This document shows, in pieces, positions 24,301 through 31,796 of a stretch of 64,000 bases of DNA. A program made the position numbers and the translations under genes. Under the pieces are notes generated by a model, which made no database searches, was not told the DNA's origin, and worked only from the letters and a program-made list of their open reading frames with translations. How positions within the stretch are numbered: position 1 is the stretch's first letter; every line of letters begins with the position of its first letter. This DNA comes from Parapristionchus giblindavisi. Taxonomy: Eukaryota; Nematoda; Chromadorea; Rhabditida; Diplogasteridae. The stretch covers positions 720,501 through 784,500 of the forward strand of contig CALSFV010000013.1 in NCBI GenBank assembly GCA_943737045.1, written 5' to 3'.

Positions 24301-26886
24301 GCCAAATCCCCATGAAAATCGTCTCCCAAGAGCTTAAATGAAAGCTGTGAACGAGCTCTATCGAGTGACACTATAACAAAATCTTTCCCGGGACTATGAA
24401 ACGCGATCAATTTCTTAGAGAGCGAAAAATTAAAAAGTTGAATTTTCACATTTTTATCTGAAAGTACTCGAGAAAATACACATTTCCTCTGTTGGAAACT
24501 TTTTCATAGCTCTACTGTGAACCGAGAAAATCGCATCGGAAGGAGCCTCAACGACGAACTTTGACGTGAGCTCCTGGAGAGATGTGTGATCTTCCATCCT
24601 TGCTACTCTGGATTAGTGATGTCCTACCCAATGTCTATCGAAAACAGTGGAGAAAAGTGGGGGTCAACTCAAAAGTGTGTAGAAGAATCGGTCAATTCTA
24701 AGGCGAGATGCGTGATAAAAAGTGTGAAAAAGATTTTAATTTTTTCTAATCAAAATTACAAGTCCGAAACGTTTCTACAGTACCGTGCAAAAGTCCGGCC
24801 CCAAAATTTGTATTTTTACGATCGCACCTCGGCATTTCAAGAATGATGAAATCATTTCATCATCGTAGGTAATAATCAATAACATAAAAAGTTTCTCCAA
24901 TGGTTACACTATTTAATAAAACAAGCCGGGGGCCGATCGGTCAAGTACGAAGAAAGTTATAGCGATTCAAATTTTGGGGCCGGACTTTTGCACGGTACTG
25001 AAATTCAGCAAAAGAAAAATGTCCATAGGTGTATTCGAACCACCTACACAGTGATGAAGAGGGGAGCACACTACCACTACACCACGCCGCCATGCCTTCA
25101 ATCATCTTTCAAAGGCTCTATCACGGGAGTCTTATTCCATGCCAGTAAACAGCGCGTTCGAATGTACAAAATATAATTATTTATATAAAATCAGAAAGTG
25201 CATGCCAGGTTCTGATTTTTTGGTTCCGACCTTATATTTTATATAGCTATCGAGGAAAAATACTCTCGTCCATAGATCTAAAAGATATTTCTTACGCTTC
25301 CCTTGTTAGCGCGCATTCGCCGCATTCTGAAGCAATGAGAGAGACCTTATTGGTGGCACAGTTTCTTCGTACAATCGCGTTGATGTTATCTTTTCGGAAT
25401 CTTTTTGTCTTTAATGCGCGAGCCACTTTCCGCTCCGTTCTCAATCAAGTTGATACCTTTCTTCAGAGATAGGGACGATGAATTCAGATTGTTGGCGGCG
25501 AATGCGCGCCAAGTTTGACCAAGTATGGATAGATGCTGCGGCTCGGGTATTGCCCTGCTGCATTTTTCGACTTCACATATAATTTTCTATCTTCTTCAAC
25601 AATGCCTATGCAAATTTTCATCTGGATTGGTTTCCGCGAGGTGAAAGGATTCCCTTGTAAGTATAGATTGGTTTCACCGTCACTACGAAATAATACGACG
25701 AGGAATCACGAGTACATATAATATGATGCCCATTTAGTCGAAAGTAACCTACAAAAAATGAGCTCGATTTTGAGTCAAAAGTTATGATATTGAAAAGATT
25801 TGTCCGAATACTTTTGACAGCTACTGTAAGTATTTTGCTTAGGTTCTTTTAGGAATTATTTTAATTGCATTATAATTGATAATCGATGAAGCAACTAAGG
25901 CATCCATATCTGACTATTTCGAAAAACTCACTGTTTTGACACTTCCAAGCATTCCAGTTCTGCATTCACCATTAAGTTCGAGAAATAAATATCCTGAAAG
26001 AAGAATTTATCAGTGATCACAGTCCGAAATTGGATCTTTACCAAGAACCAGCTACACGTTTCAGCCCTAATCTTTGTAAATATGGATAGAACATGATGGG
26101 AGTTTGAGGAACATGATATAAAAACTTTTTTAGTTATAACTCCCTTCACATTTTTGCTGCTTCTAACGATCTGTTTCTTCTCGTGACGGCAGCCCAGTTT
26201 GTGTAAAATTTACTTCAAAGTCTCATTATATATAATATTCATTTTTGAGCCCTCCTTCTGTCAAAAATGCATAAAAATGAGCGTCCAATCTAATTTTACT
26301 CCTTGCGTAATCAATAATCTCTCGTAGACCAAGAAAGCGACAGAGCATTGTTAGTGCGAAAATTTCAAATTGGCTTATGGTTTTACTTTGAAGAAGGAAT
26401 CAAATATCGATCAATAACAGATGATACCTTAATCATTGAGTAATAACAGATCATACATAAAAATGAATTTCATACCACAACTTGCGGTGGGTCAAAGGGT
26501 TGATGAGAAGAAAAGTTGAAACAAGAAAAGCGCATCGCCACACATTTTGCAAATTATTCAGTTATTGTTCAAGCTAAACAATATATGTTACCGGGAATTG
26601 TTACTGTCCTACGTCCAATGTGCATAATCCTAATTTGCATATTTTAAATTTCTACATACCGCCACTACAACTTCGTCTTCGGTTTCACAAGTGATCTTCC
26701 CGTCTATGACATTTGCTTCTCCAGTGTAAGTATATCCACTGCGAATTTTGCCAGGGGACATATGGCGAATTGTACACTCGCTCAACACTGAAAGAATTTT
26801 TTGAAATTACTTTACAATATGCAATATTATGATCAACCTGTAGCGAAGAGCGCAGAAAGCCAAACGATATGTAAAAGAATATACAT
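6317..26886 (-). CDS. secreted protein with two tandem cysteine modules (344 aa, 11 exons)
   Basis: Exons (minus): 26886-26838, 26787-26660, 25993-25932, 10472-10424, 10367-10340, 10273-10061, 9197-9049, 6961-6909, 6727-6685, 6619-6592, 6549-6317. Together they give 1035 nt, one open frame and stop TAA. Residues 1-16 form a signal peptide (MYILLHIVWLSALFAT). Module 1 is about 18-176 and module 2 about 178-344. Each has, in order: a Cys-x(n)-YTY-x(n)-Cys segment ending in an acidic V/D stretch, a short Cys segment, a Trp-led exon, an ACV exon of exactly 28 nt, and a Cys domain with G(N)xxC..G....V.CNxNGTF..NG. The intron phases (0, 2, 0, 1) are the same in both modules and module borders are phase 1, so the gene arose by tandem duplication of a five-exon cassette. 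Intron 3 is 15.5 kb and full of transposons. I do not recognise the family. It is probably extracellular and disulfide-bonded. The splice model is inferred, not confirmed by transcripts. Confidence 0.85.
7480..8815. repeat. nested foldback elements in intron 7 of the two-module gene
   Basis: The outer inverted repeat pairs about 7740-8125 with about 8280-8540 and 8738-8760 (shared blocks GGGAGAGACCTACATAGCG and CAAAATCTGCCATTGAGCG). The right arm is interrupted at about 8528-8738 by a second, smaller palindrome whose ends read TAAGTCGTGC..GCACGACTTA. A further inverted pair CTAGTTAGTCCGCGAGAATC / GATTCTCGCGGAC sits at about 7510 and 7655 and belongs to the family also found at 9.4 kb and 36.4 kb. 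No protein coding is visible. Confidence 0.8.
8013..8076 (+). other. tRNA-like A-box/B-box module inside a foldback element
   Basis: An A-box-like TGGTATAGTGG and a B-box-like GAGTTCGATTCC are about 45 bases apart, as in a tRNA gene. Acceptor pairing is poor. A partial inverted copy of the 3' part lies near 8365-8382 in the opposite arm. This suggests a tRNA-derived segment captured by, or giving rise to, the element. Confidence 0.45.
9281..9896. mobile_element. mariner-like TIR remnant split by a foldback element
   Basis: The ends at about 9281-9307 and 9869-9896 are inverted copies beginning CAGGGTGCGCCAAAATTACC, which resemble Tc1/mariner terminal repeats. Inside, a second palindrome of about 485 bp (9317-9801, ends CGTACATCGAAAATTCA) has arms containing GATCATGAATCGCCAGAAGC and CTAGTTAGTCCGCGAG. 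A near-identical second element is at 36239-36712. No transposase frame remains. Confidence 0.75.
10660..14840. repeat. large foldback element with TTGCGCGCAAGT-rich arms
   Basis: About 10660-10900 and 14570-14840 are inverted copies (shared blocks GTGGTGGCGCA, GAAAGGGCTTTC, AGAGACTC). A second arm pair, 11900-12070 and 14330-14560, consists of clustered TTGCGCGCAAGT-like palindromes with opposite orientation. The outer ends contain tRNA-like A-box and B-box segments. The unpaired centre (about 12.1-14.3 kb) has only short unrelated repeats and no recognisable gene. All of it lies in intron 3 of the two-module gene. Confidence 0.7.
14841..14864. repeat. solo end of the 1.78-kb TTAA foldback family
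   Basis: The terminal sequence CTTACCGAGCCGGTGTC followed by TTAA matches the right ends of the elements at 28138-29911 and 31831-33612. The rest of the element is absent, so this is a truncated end or a very short derivative. Confidence 0.7.
15098..15262. repeat. degenerate tandem array, unit about 18 bp
   Basis: About eight copies of a unit resembling GGTCCCAAGAAAGTTTGC, some with CATAAAAGCT replacing the middle. Units are in direct orientation and differ by a few bases. The array lies about 180 bp before the left LTR of the BEL element. Reading on the opposite strand gives a repetitive open frame that I judge to be incidental. Confidence 0.8.
15441..16289 (+). repeat. left LTR of BEL/Pao element
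   Basis: 849 bp, TGTAGCG at the start and TTACA at the end. It contains an AATAAA-type signal within GATAATAAATATC near 16172-16186 that could serve polyadenylation. The region just after the LTR begins TGGTGCATACGG, the expected position of the primer-binding site; I could not assign the priming tRNA. Confidence 0.95.
16334..16493 (+). repeat. three direct repeats in the BEL leader
   Basis: A 22-nt unit that starts CCTACTTCGCAG and ends ATATAGG is exactly repeated at 16334-16355, 16392-16413 and 16472-16493. The unit ends (CCTA..TAGG) are complementary, so each can form a small stem-loop. Position between primer-binding site and gag suggests a packaging or dimerisation role, but this is inference. 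Confidence 0.9.
16654..19233 (+). CDS. BEL/Pao Gag-protease polyprotein (859 aa), pol missing
   Basis: Residues about 165-330 fit the Gag core typical of BEL/Pao elements (DUF1759-like; motif IPKFNGYNRAEYKTFIKLFQ). Residues about 433-495 contain Cys/His zinc-knuckle-like clusters ending in CSICQGPHHDSIC, with the usual CxxCLSSDH spacing. The aspartic protease follows at about 553-680 with catalytic motif LLDTGAE (Asp at about 557) and a later LLLGVDD strand. After FGLVMGG, the point where BEL polyproteins normally run into reverse transcriptase, the chain ends with an acidic tail of about 150 residues and a stop. The ATG at 16654 is the first in frame after the leader. It lies antisense to the host gene in its third intron. 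Intact reading frame and identical LTRs argue the Gag is still functional. Confidence 0.93.
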   Translation: MKNTNQSTYKSYYDKLKAARVNVIAHFDQIKQHVINIVSCKSMSHHEDLGVEVDKSEIDIRVNLSILQSQTNSLESKLNAISDPQVKAQEDGLFSMILRGYDNNGLPLDPSDLSILVDKQLAIVRMALKNNSETIIRNLKIKSVATSIKEEDEFLDASESPSVTKPRHVPLPTLTIPKFNGYNRAEYKTFIKLFQSLIMKRDNLIDTEKHLYLEGFLEGDALKVIKPYPNDGSYLKEALEALKEEYGNEEETSSQVYQSIHRIKAKSNYPNDQIDLARELLALVQQLQGDGEQSHLSCLLIIEKFAPQYRRKLHEANQNKDAIATLKYLIKHIRSEIQLDLASGTTTEFTEIKDIRPNNKNNSFYRNPSYQPQRNIDFSTPESSTVPPFNQYSNQSYPHFTPHNNHSFNIIPEQQFNQNQSQFQPENKPFLQYIKCVYCEKHPNPSSCKKVPIIKDRVQIVEKKKLCPLCLSSDHIKTCGMSCSICQGPHHDSICFKNMQRPERAGQFAVTQTSKPCQSISNAHRLLTVRAAVLDPTQEFHTDPIDPNMSHNSQEIDILLDTGAEMTLISKDIVEKMNLEKIGTKHLSLSLATGIEKEAQSYDVVKLKVQSINNDSINSPNVHTIKAVVIDSSVTGPIQVRRLSKADVGYIKKHKLRLADSPNRDGSIIPQLLLGVDDTLSILHNLSTHTLPSGLKLHDSAFGLVMGGTSNEVVCQEQQLNIHQLSILSNDDDDENYVRPEDDPAFIRRMEQFMQINTIWDVSDDDSDDDEQTDNPTLLHIRATEVNDSKSDPSLSDTSSIHIHPNHNTDHLRTSNELKDRMVYAEDQTEMMKGRGVQSVSTASLRFDGVDANSVSPIH
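19506..19514 (+). promoter_or_regulatory. polypurine tract of BEL element
   Basis: A GGGGGGGAG run lies directly before the TG of the right LTR, the position used to prime plus-strand DNA synthesis in LTR retroelements. Confidence 0.8.
19515..20363 (+). repeat. right LTR of BEL/Pao element
   Basis: 849 bp and, line by line, identical to the left LTR. It is followed by CTCTG, the second copy of the target-site duplication. Confidence 0.95.
20369..22415. other. intronic repeat remnants, no gene
   Basis: AT-rich sequence within intron 3 of the two-module gene. About 21790-22050 is an inverted, diverged copy of about 11630-11880, so at least part is another repeat arm. The open frame over 21680-22045 is a by-product of this repeat and shows no family signature. 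Confidence 0.6.
21413..21474. repeat. hairpin with poly-C loop
   Basis: Arms GTTACATTTGCCTTACGTGC and its complement flank TACGCC..GGCGTA and a run of about 13 C. A compact stem of about 25 bp with a cytosine loop; the left arm has one extra base. Confidence 0.85.
22420..25640. repeat. about 3-kb foldback element, nested
   Basis: The inner palindrome has arms of about 22876-23960 and 24050-25205 that are near-exact reverse complements; the frames at 23525-23710 and 24449-24264 encode the same peptide on opposite strands. Outer arms 22420-22565 and 25505-25640 form a second inverted pair (shared block GCAGCATCTATCC), so one foldback has inserted in another. Both inner arms start with a tRNA-like segment (22980-23045 plus, 25093-25026 minus). 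The right arm carries an additional Tc1-like insertion at 24778-25000. No functional coding sequence. Confidence 0.85.
24778..25000. mobile_element. 223-bp Tc1/mariner-like MITE
   Basis: Perfect terminal repeats of about 30 bp start CAGTACCGTGCAAAAGTCCG. It lies next to TA in the right arm of the palindrome; the left arm has the uninterrupted sequence CGTTTAAAATTCAGC at the matching place, which gives the empty site. There is no transposase. Confidence 0.88.
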
Positions 26887-27939
26887 TTTTGTGCTGAATT
26901 TCAATGACGCTCCTTAAATATCCACTGAGAAATGGTGTAAAATGTTAGAGATAAGGGGGAATTAGGAGAATACAGACAGCAGAGACATTTTTTATGGATG
27001 ATTTTGATATCGAAATAGGCTTCATAGCGAAGCATTTCTCAATAAAACAAGCTCCGAGCTTCTGTTAATGTAAAAGAGAAACGATTGAGAGACAATAGAT
27101 CAATCGATCTACTACATTTTTCATCCAAGAAACCACTGACTCATCCCCATCTTTTCATTAATGCCTGATATTCTTGTGAAATTGGGGGGGGGGGTGACCC
27201 GAGATTTCCATCCCTTATATTAAACGCCTTCTTATTGAGCTCCCTGATCTCACTAACTAGTTGGAATTTGAGTTCAAAGAAGAACTCTAAAATAGGTCTC
27301 TCATTCTCTTTGTTTATTTTTAATACGCTCCCGGGTGCGTTCGAACCAACCACCTTTCGGTTAACAGCTAAACGCGCTGGCCTACATGTTTCACACTTAA
27401 ATGATGTCGCTATTAATATTGAACTGTCTCAAATTCTGCGCCGTTGAAATCAAACATATTTATCTGACAGATAATGTACAAATATATAGTAATATATAAA
27501 GATCTCTGTTTTGATCCGAAAAAGATCAAAGATCAAAGATCATTCCAACGATCAGCAGAAACCACATGTTCTTGGACATTCCCTCCTGAATATGTCAACG
27601 TACACAGGATGTGTGCAAAGATAGGCGCGTAGTGGACAATCAGAGACCCCAGAGAACCGGTTAATACGATCGGAGCAATCTGTAGTGATGATATGTTAAA
27701 GTTATCTTATAGTAAATAGAAAAAAATATAAACCCCAAGATAATTTGAAACTTTCCGCTCATTCCACACTCACTAACTTTTTTTGTCAGCGCGAGAGCGT
27801 GGCCAATGATGACATAAAAAATAGCTCGGAATGTTTCTTTAATACATATAAATAAATTATGTATTCATCTGTAAATAGGTCTATTCTGGCACATATTCCT
27901 TCTGATTTGTAATTAACAGGAGCTGTATTGATTAATAAA
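26887..27939. other. intergenic, no gene; tRNA-Asn fragment and repeats
   Basis: Between the start of the two-module gene and the 3' end of the small secreted gene. It holds a poly-G run near 27183, a truncated tRNA-Asn, a short AAAGATC repeat (27520-27545) and a decayed family A MITE half (about 27735-27830). No promoter motif could be recognised. Confidence 0.6.
27326..27385 (-). pseudogene. tRNA-Asn pseudogene fragment
   Basis: The minus strand matches tRNA-Asn from the D arm through the anticodon arm (GTT) to the 3' acceptor strand (CGGGAGC). The 5' acceptor strand and D-loop start are lost, and the T stem has mismatches. It appears to be a dead copy. Confidence 0.75.
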
Positions 27940-30600
27940 TCATTTACTTGTAGTTGGAGTTTGTGTTGTTATGGTCGTAGAGGAGAAAGGTGTCGTTGTT
28001 TCCACAAACTCTTCAGTTTCTTCGATATCTACCGTAGAAGAATCTACGGTAGATGATCCGAGTTCTTCTTCTTCGAAAAGCTGGGGCTACAAAATCCTCG
28101 TTCAGTTATAGAATGTGCCTCTCGTTAAGTGAATTAAGACATCGGCTCAGTGAGATTCCAGGAAGTGCCGGACATCGACCTCACCGGTTTGGCCCAAATT
28201 TTTTTATGGATACCCCCCATGGGCCCCCATCACAAAATGGGTATTCATTTGGGCTGGTTCCTTGAAACACAGATGTGGCGGGTTTTCGAATTTTGAAAAC
28301 TCGATTTTCACCGAAAAAAAAATGGAGCGACCTAGGACCAATGTTAGTGTCGATTAATTACAAGTATGCCTAGACAACAAAAACTGGCTATACGACGGTC
28401 CAGAGATCCGATCGCAAACTGATTTTTTTACCTCCTCAATACATTCTAAAATTAATTAAAATTTTAAAACAAAAAAAAAGTGCAGTCCAACTATTTCCTC
28501 ATCTTATGGAGCAAAAAATTCCGCGTCGAATAAGTGAAAAAAAAAGAAAAATCGAAAGGTACCTATTTTGAGATAAATGGACCTGAAATTTACCCGAAAA
28601 TATATTTGTTTTTAAACCCCTCATGTTTGTACTCAAATTGAAGAGCTCGTCGAGTAGAACAACTCTCATGTTGAACGTTTTGTCTGAAACGCATGTACAA
28701 GAGAAATACATGAATTATGATTTATTGGATCCAAATCATTTCGATCGCTTGTATCTTGAGAACAAACGACTTTCATACAATACGACCAACATCAAAAATG
28801 ACGTGCTAGACGAGTACTTTAAACTGAGTATAAACATGACAAGGATCCGACAACTTTTTTTTTTCAAGACCATTTCGAGTCCTTATTTTTCAGCATAGGG
28901 GACAAAAATTTTTTTTCGTGAAACAACAAACTATGTATGGATTTTTGAGTTCTACAATATAGGCGAAAGCATTTTGTGCACAAAAAATAGTTTACTATTG
29001 TTTTACTCAAACTTGTCTGAAAAACCGTGTGAATAAAGTAAACTCATGTATTTCTCTTGTGCATGCGTTTCAAACAAAATGCTCAACATGAAAGTTGTTC
29101 TACTCGACGGGCTCTTCAATATGAGTACAAACATGAGGGGGTTTGAAAGCAAAAATATTTTCGGGTAAAGTTCAGGTTCATTTATCTCAAAATAGGTAAA
29201 TTCGATTTTTGATTTTTTTCCCTTATTCGACGCGGAATTTTTTCTCTATAAGATGAGGCAAAAATTGGACTGCACTTTTTTGTTTTAAAAATATTTTATC
29301 TTCGTTTTACTCAAAATTAGCAGGAAAACGTGTGAAACTCTCTTGTACATCAATTTCAGACAAAACGTTCAACATGACAGTTGTTCTACTCGACGAGCTC
29401 CTCAATATGAGTACAAACATGAGGGGGTTTGAAAGCAAAAATATTTTCGGGTAAACTTCAGGTTCATTTATCTCAAAATAGGTACCCTTCGATTTTTGAT
29501 TTTTTCACCTTGTACGACGCGGAATTTTTCGCTCTATAAGATGAGGCAAAAATTGGACTGCACTTTTATGTTTTAAAATTTTAATTAATTTTAGAATGTT
29601 TTGAGGAGGTTAAAAAATCAGTTTGCGATCGGATCTCTGGACCGTTGTATAGCCAGTTTTTGTTGTCTATTTACACTTATAATTAATCGACACTAACATT
29701 GGTCCTAGGTCGCTCCATTTTTTTTTCGGTGAAAATCGAGTTTCAAAATTCGAAAACCCGCCACATCTGTGTTTCAAGGAACCAGCCCAAATGAATACTA
29801 ATTTTGTGACGGGGGCCCTTGGGGGTATCCATAAAAAAATTTTGGGCCAAATCGGTGAGGTCGATGTCCGGGGCCACTGGCACAACCCTCGAATCTTACT
29901 GAGCTGGTGTCTTAAAATAAATTGTTGTGAATTTGTTGCAATGTAAAAGCAACTATGTAAAAGTTCTCGAATAAAACACTTACGGTTTATCTTTATGCCG
30001 TTATGATATAGGACAGAGTATTTGAAATTTTTGGCAAGTTCTTGTCAAGCAAAAAAATGGCAAAATCATTTTTGCATTATTCTCGACTTTTTTCTCTTCC
30101 CGGTCTTTTGTGCGCACCGCAAAAAGTGAAAAACACCGCAAAAATGCGAAGAATGATTCTGGCATTTTTTTGCTTGACAAGAATTGCAAAAAATTTCAAA
30201 TACTCTGTCCTATATGACGTCATTCTTTTTTTTAATGAATTGTTGACCCAATGTTTATCATTCGACATGTATTACTCCGATAAACGAATAAATTAATTTT
30301 TAATTTTTTTTATGCATTTATTTAATTATTTATGATTAATTAATTACCTGACAACATCCATCGAATCCTTCATCTGCTTCCGCACTTGCCGCGCACTTTT
30401 CCGTCAGTGCCGCGCAGTCTACTGCAGCACTAGTGACATTGCAAGCTGCAGAACAATGGAATTAGTGGACTTTCGCATTGGACAGAGTTAATTTTGTAAG
30501 ATCCTGTCGAAAGAACAACCTAACCTTTTTGTTTATTCGGACATAGCGAAGATATGAGAGTGATATATAACGACAGTAAAACGGTCCAATAAATGTACAT
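27940..30600 (-). CDS. small secreted Cys-rich/Thr-rich protein (106 aa, 3 exons)
   Basis: Exons (minus): 30600-30525, 30445-30348, 28086-27940. They give 321 nt in one frame with stop TGA. Residues 1-19 are a strong signal peptide (MYIYWTVLLSLYITLISSL). Exon 2 encodes a compact domain with Cys at spacing typical of small disulfide domains and a final CC pair (GFDGCCQ). Exon 3 is acidic, then Thr/Ser-rich (TTTPFSSTTITTQTPTTS), suggesting an O-glycosylated tail. The last intron contains a 1.77-kb TTAA foldback element, 52 bases from the exon 3 acceptor. A GTAAAT just before the stop could instead be a donor, so more exons may exist. The signal peptide resembles that of the next gene downstream in character, not in sequence. 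Family unknown. Confidence 0.65.
28138..29911. mobile_element. 1774-bp TTAA foldback element, copy 1
   Basis: Flanked by TTAA at 28134-28137 and 29912-29915. The ends GACATCGGCTCAG / CTGAGCTGGTGTC are inverted repeats. The whole element is a long palindrome with its centre near 29.0 kb, containing sub-repeats such as AATTCCGCGTCG. It has no coding capacity. It is about 75-80% similar by eye to the element at 31831-33612, with the same end sequence and length. Confidence 0.9.
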
Positions 30601-31186
30601 TTCTGAAAGGAAAAACAAATTTAAAATCACAGAATATTTCTATTCGCCTTTTTTTTTTTAAAAAATTCCCTAAACTTCAGATAATTTTGATCACATCTGC
30701 AAAACGAATTGGGGCATCATTGAGAACACTCTAAACTGTATCCCAAATCGAGAGAAATGAGCCTTTATTTGGTACGAGCAGTGATAGGGGATGTGGGAGG
30801 AGTGAAATGGTGTATGAGTGAAGCTGATCAATCCAAAACTACAGTCATCGTAGATCATGTAGTTTTCAAATTTAGGGTACAAAAATGACAAGACATATAT
30901 CCACTTCTCGCGATAAATTAAGCATTTAGATTGAATTTTGTACATTCTTATAATTCATTTAGTGCTATGGAAATTTACGTTTTTTTTTTTCAAAACACCC
31001 TGTAATTTGTCATGTGACTAACCGTGGGGTGAGTAACTATAATCTACTTTGTTAGGATATTTGTTTGTGCGAATTCTTTCACAAGATCAGTGATAATGGA
31101 TCTTTTTTATTTTACCGATTATTTCGTGTTTGGTATTCTCCTGTATCCGAAAGACTTTTAGCATCCATATTGTAGGAATCGTGTCA

Positions 31187-31260
31187 GCCGCCATAGCTCA
31201 GTCGGTTAGAGCGTGGGTCTAATAAGCCCAAGGTCGCAGGTTCGACCCCTGCTGGCGGCA
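31187..31260 (+). tRNA. tRNA-Ile(AAT), copy 2
   Basis: A 74-base cloverleaf with all stems intact (acceptor GCCGCCA/TGGCGGC, D stem GCTC/GAGC, anticodon loop CTAATAA, T arm GCAGG/CCTGC). Identical to the intronic copy at 42121-42048 and differing from 3871-3944 at one D-stem base. Confidence 0.94.
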
Positions 31261-31796
31261 AATTATTTTTGATTATTTATGATACGGAGATTAGAGCTAT
31301 AATGGCGGTCTTCGTATACGAAGCAAAGGTATGACTTTTTCTCTTCTTTTTTTTTCACTTTTATCCATGTTTGACTGCTTTTACTGTTTAACTTCATTGT
31401 CAGTCGTAAAAATATTTATTGATGGGTTCATATTATTAATAGATTATATATTGTCCGTTAGAACATCGTTTACCAAAATTTGCTAAACAGTTACGCTCCC
31501 GGGTAGGAAAATCTCACAGAAAATGTACAAATTCATTTAGAAAAAAATGATTACTCAGAATATGTATTTATATCAATGATACAAGATCACTACAAAATTC
31601 ATAGCTTATCGAACATCCTTTTTGTAGGGTTTTGTGGGTTTGGTCCATGTTTCATGAATCTGCGAATGCAGAATGTTGGAAGTTTCAAAATTTGTTTTGT
31701 GACTAACCGTGCGGTGACCAATCGCAAACAGTCATACGTTTTTGATTGACACATCTGTTTTTGCAGCTGCAAACTCAGTTAAGTCTTTACTGATAA

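Noticed and set aside
23525..24449. Identical 61-codon frames on opposite strands
   Set aside because: They are the two arms of the palindrome at 22.9-25.2 kb.
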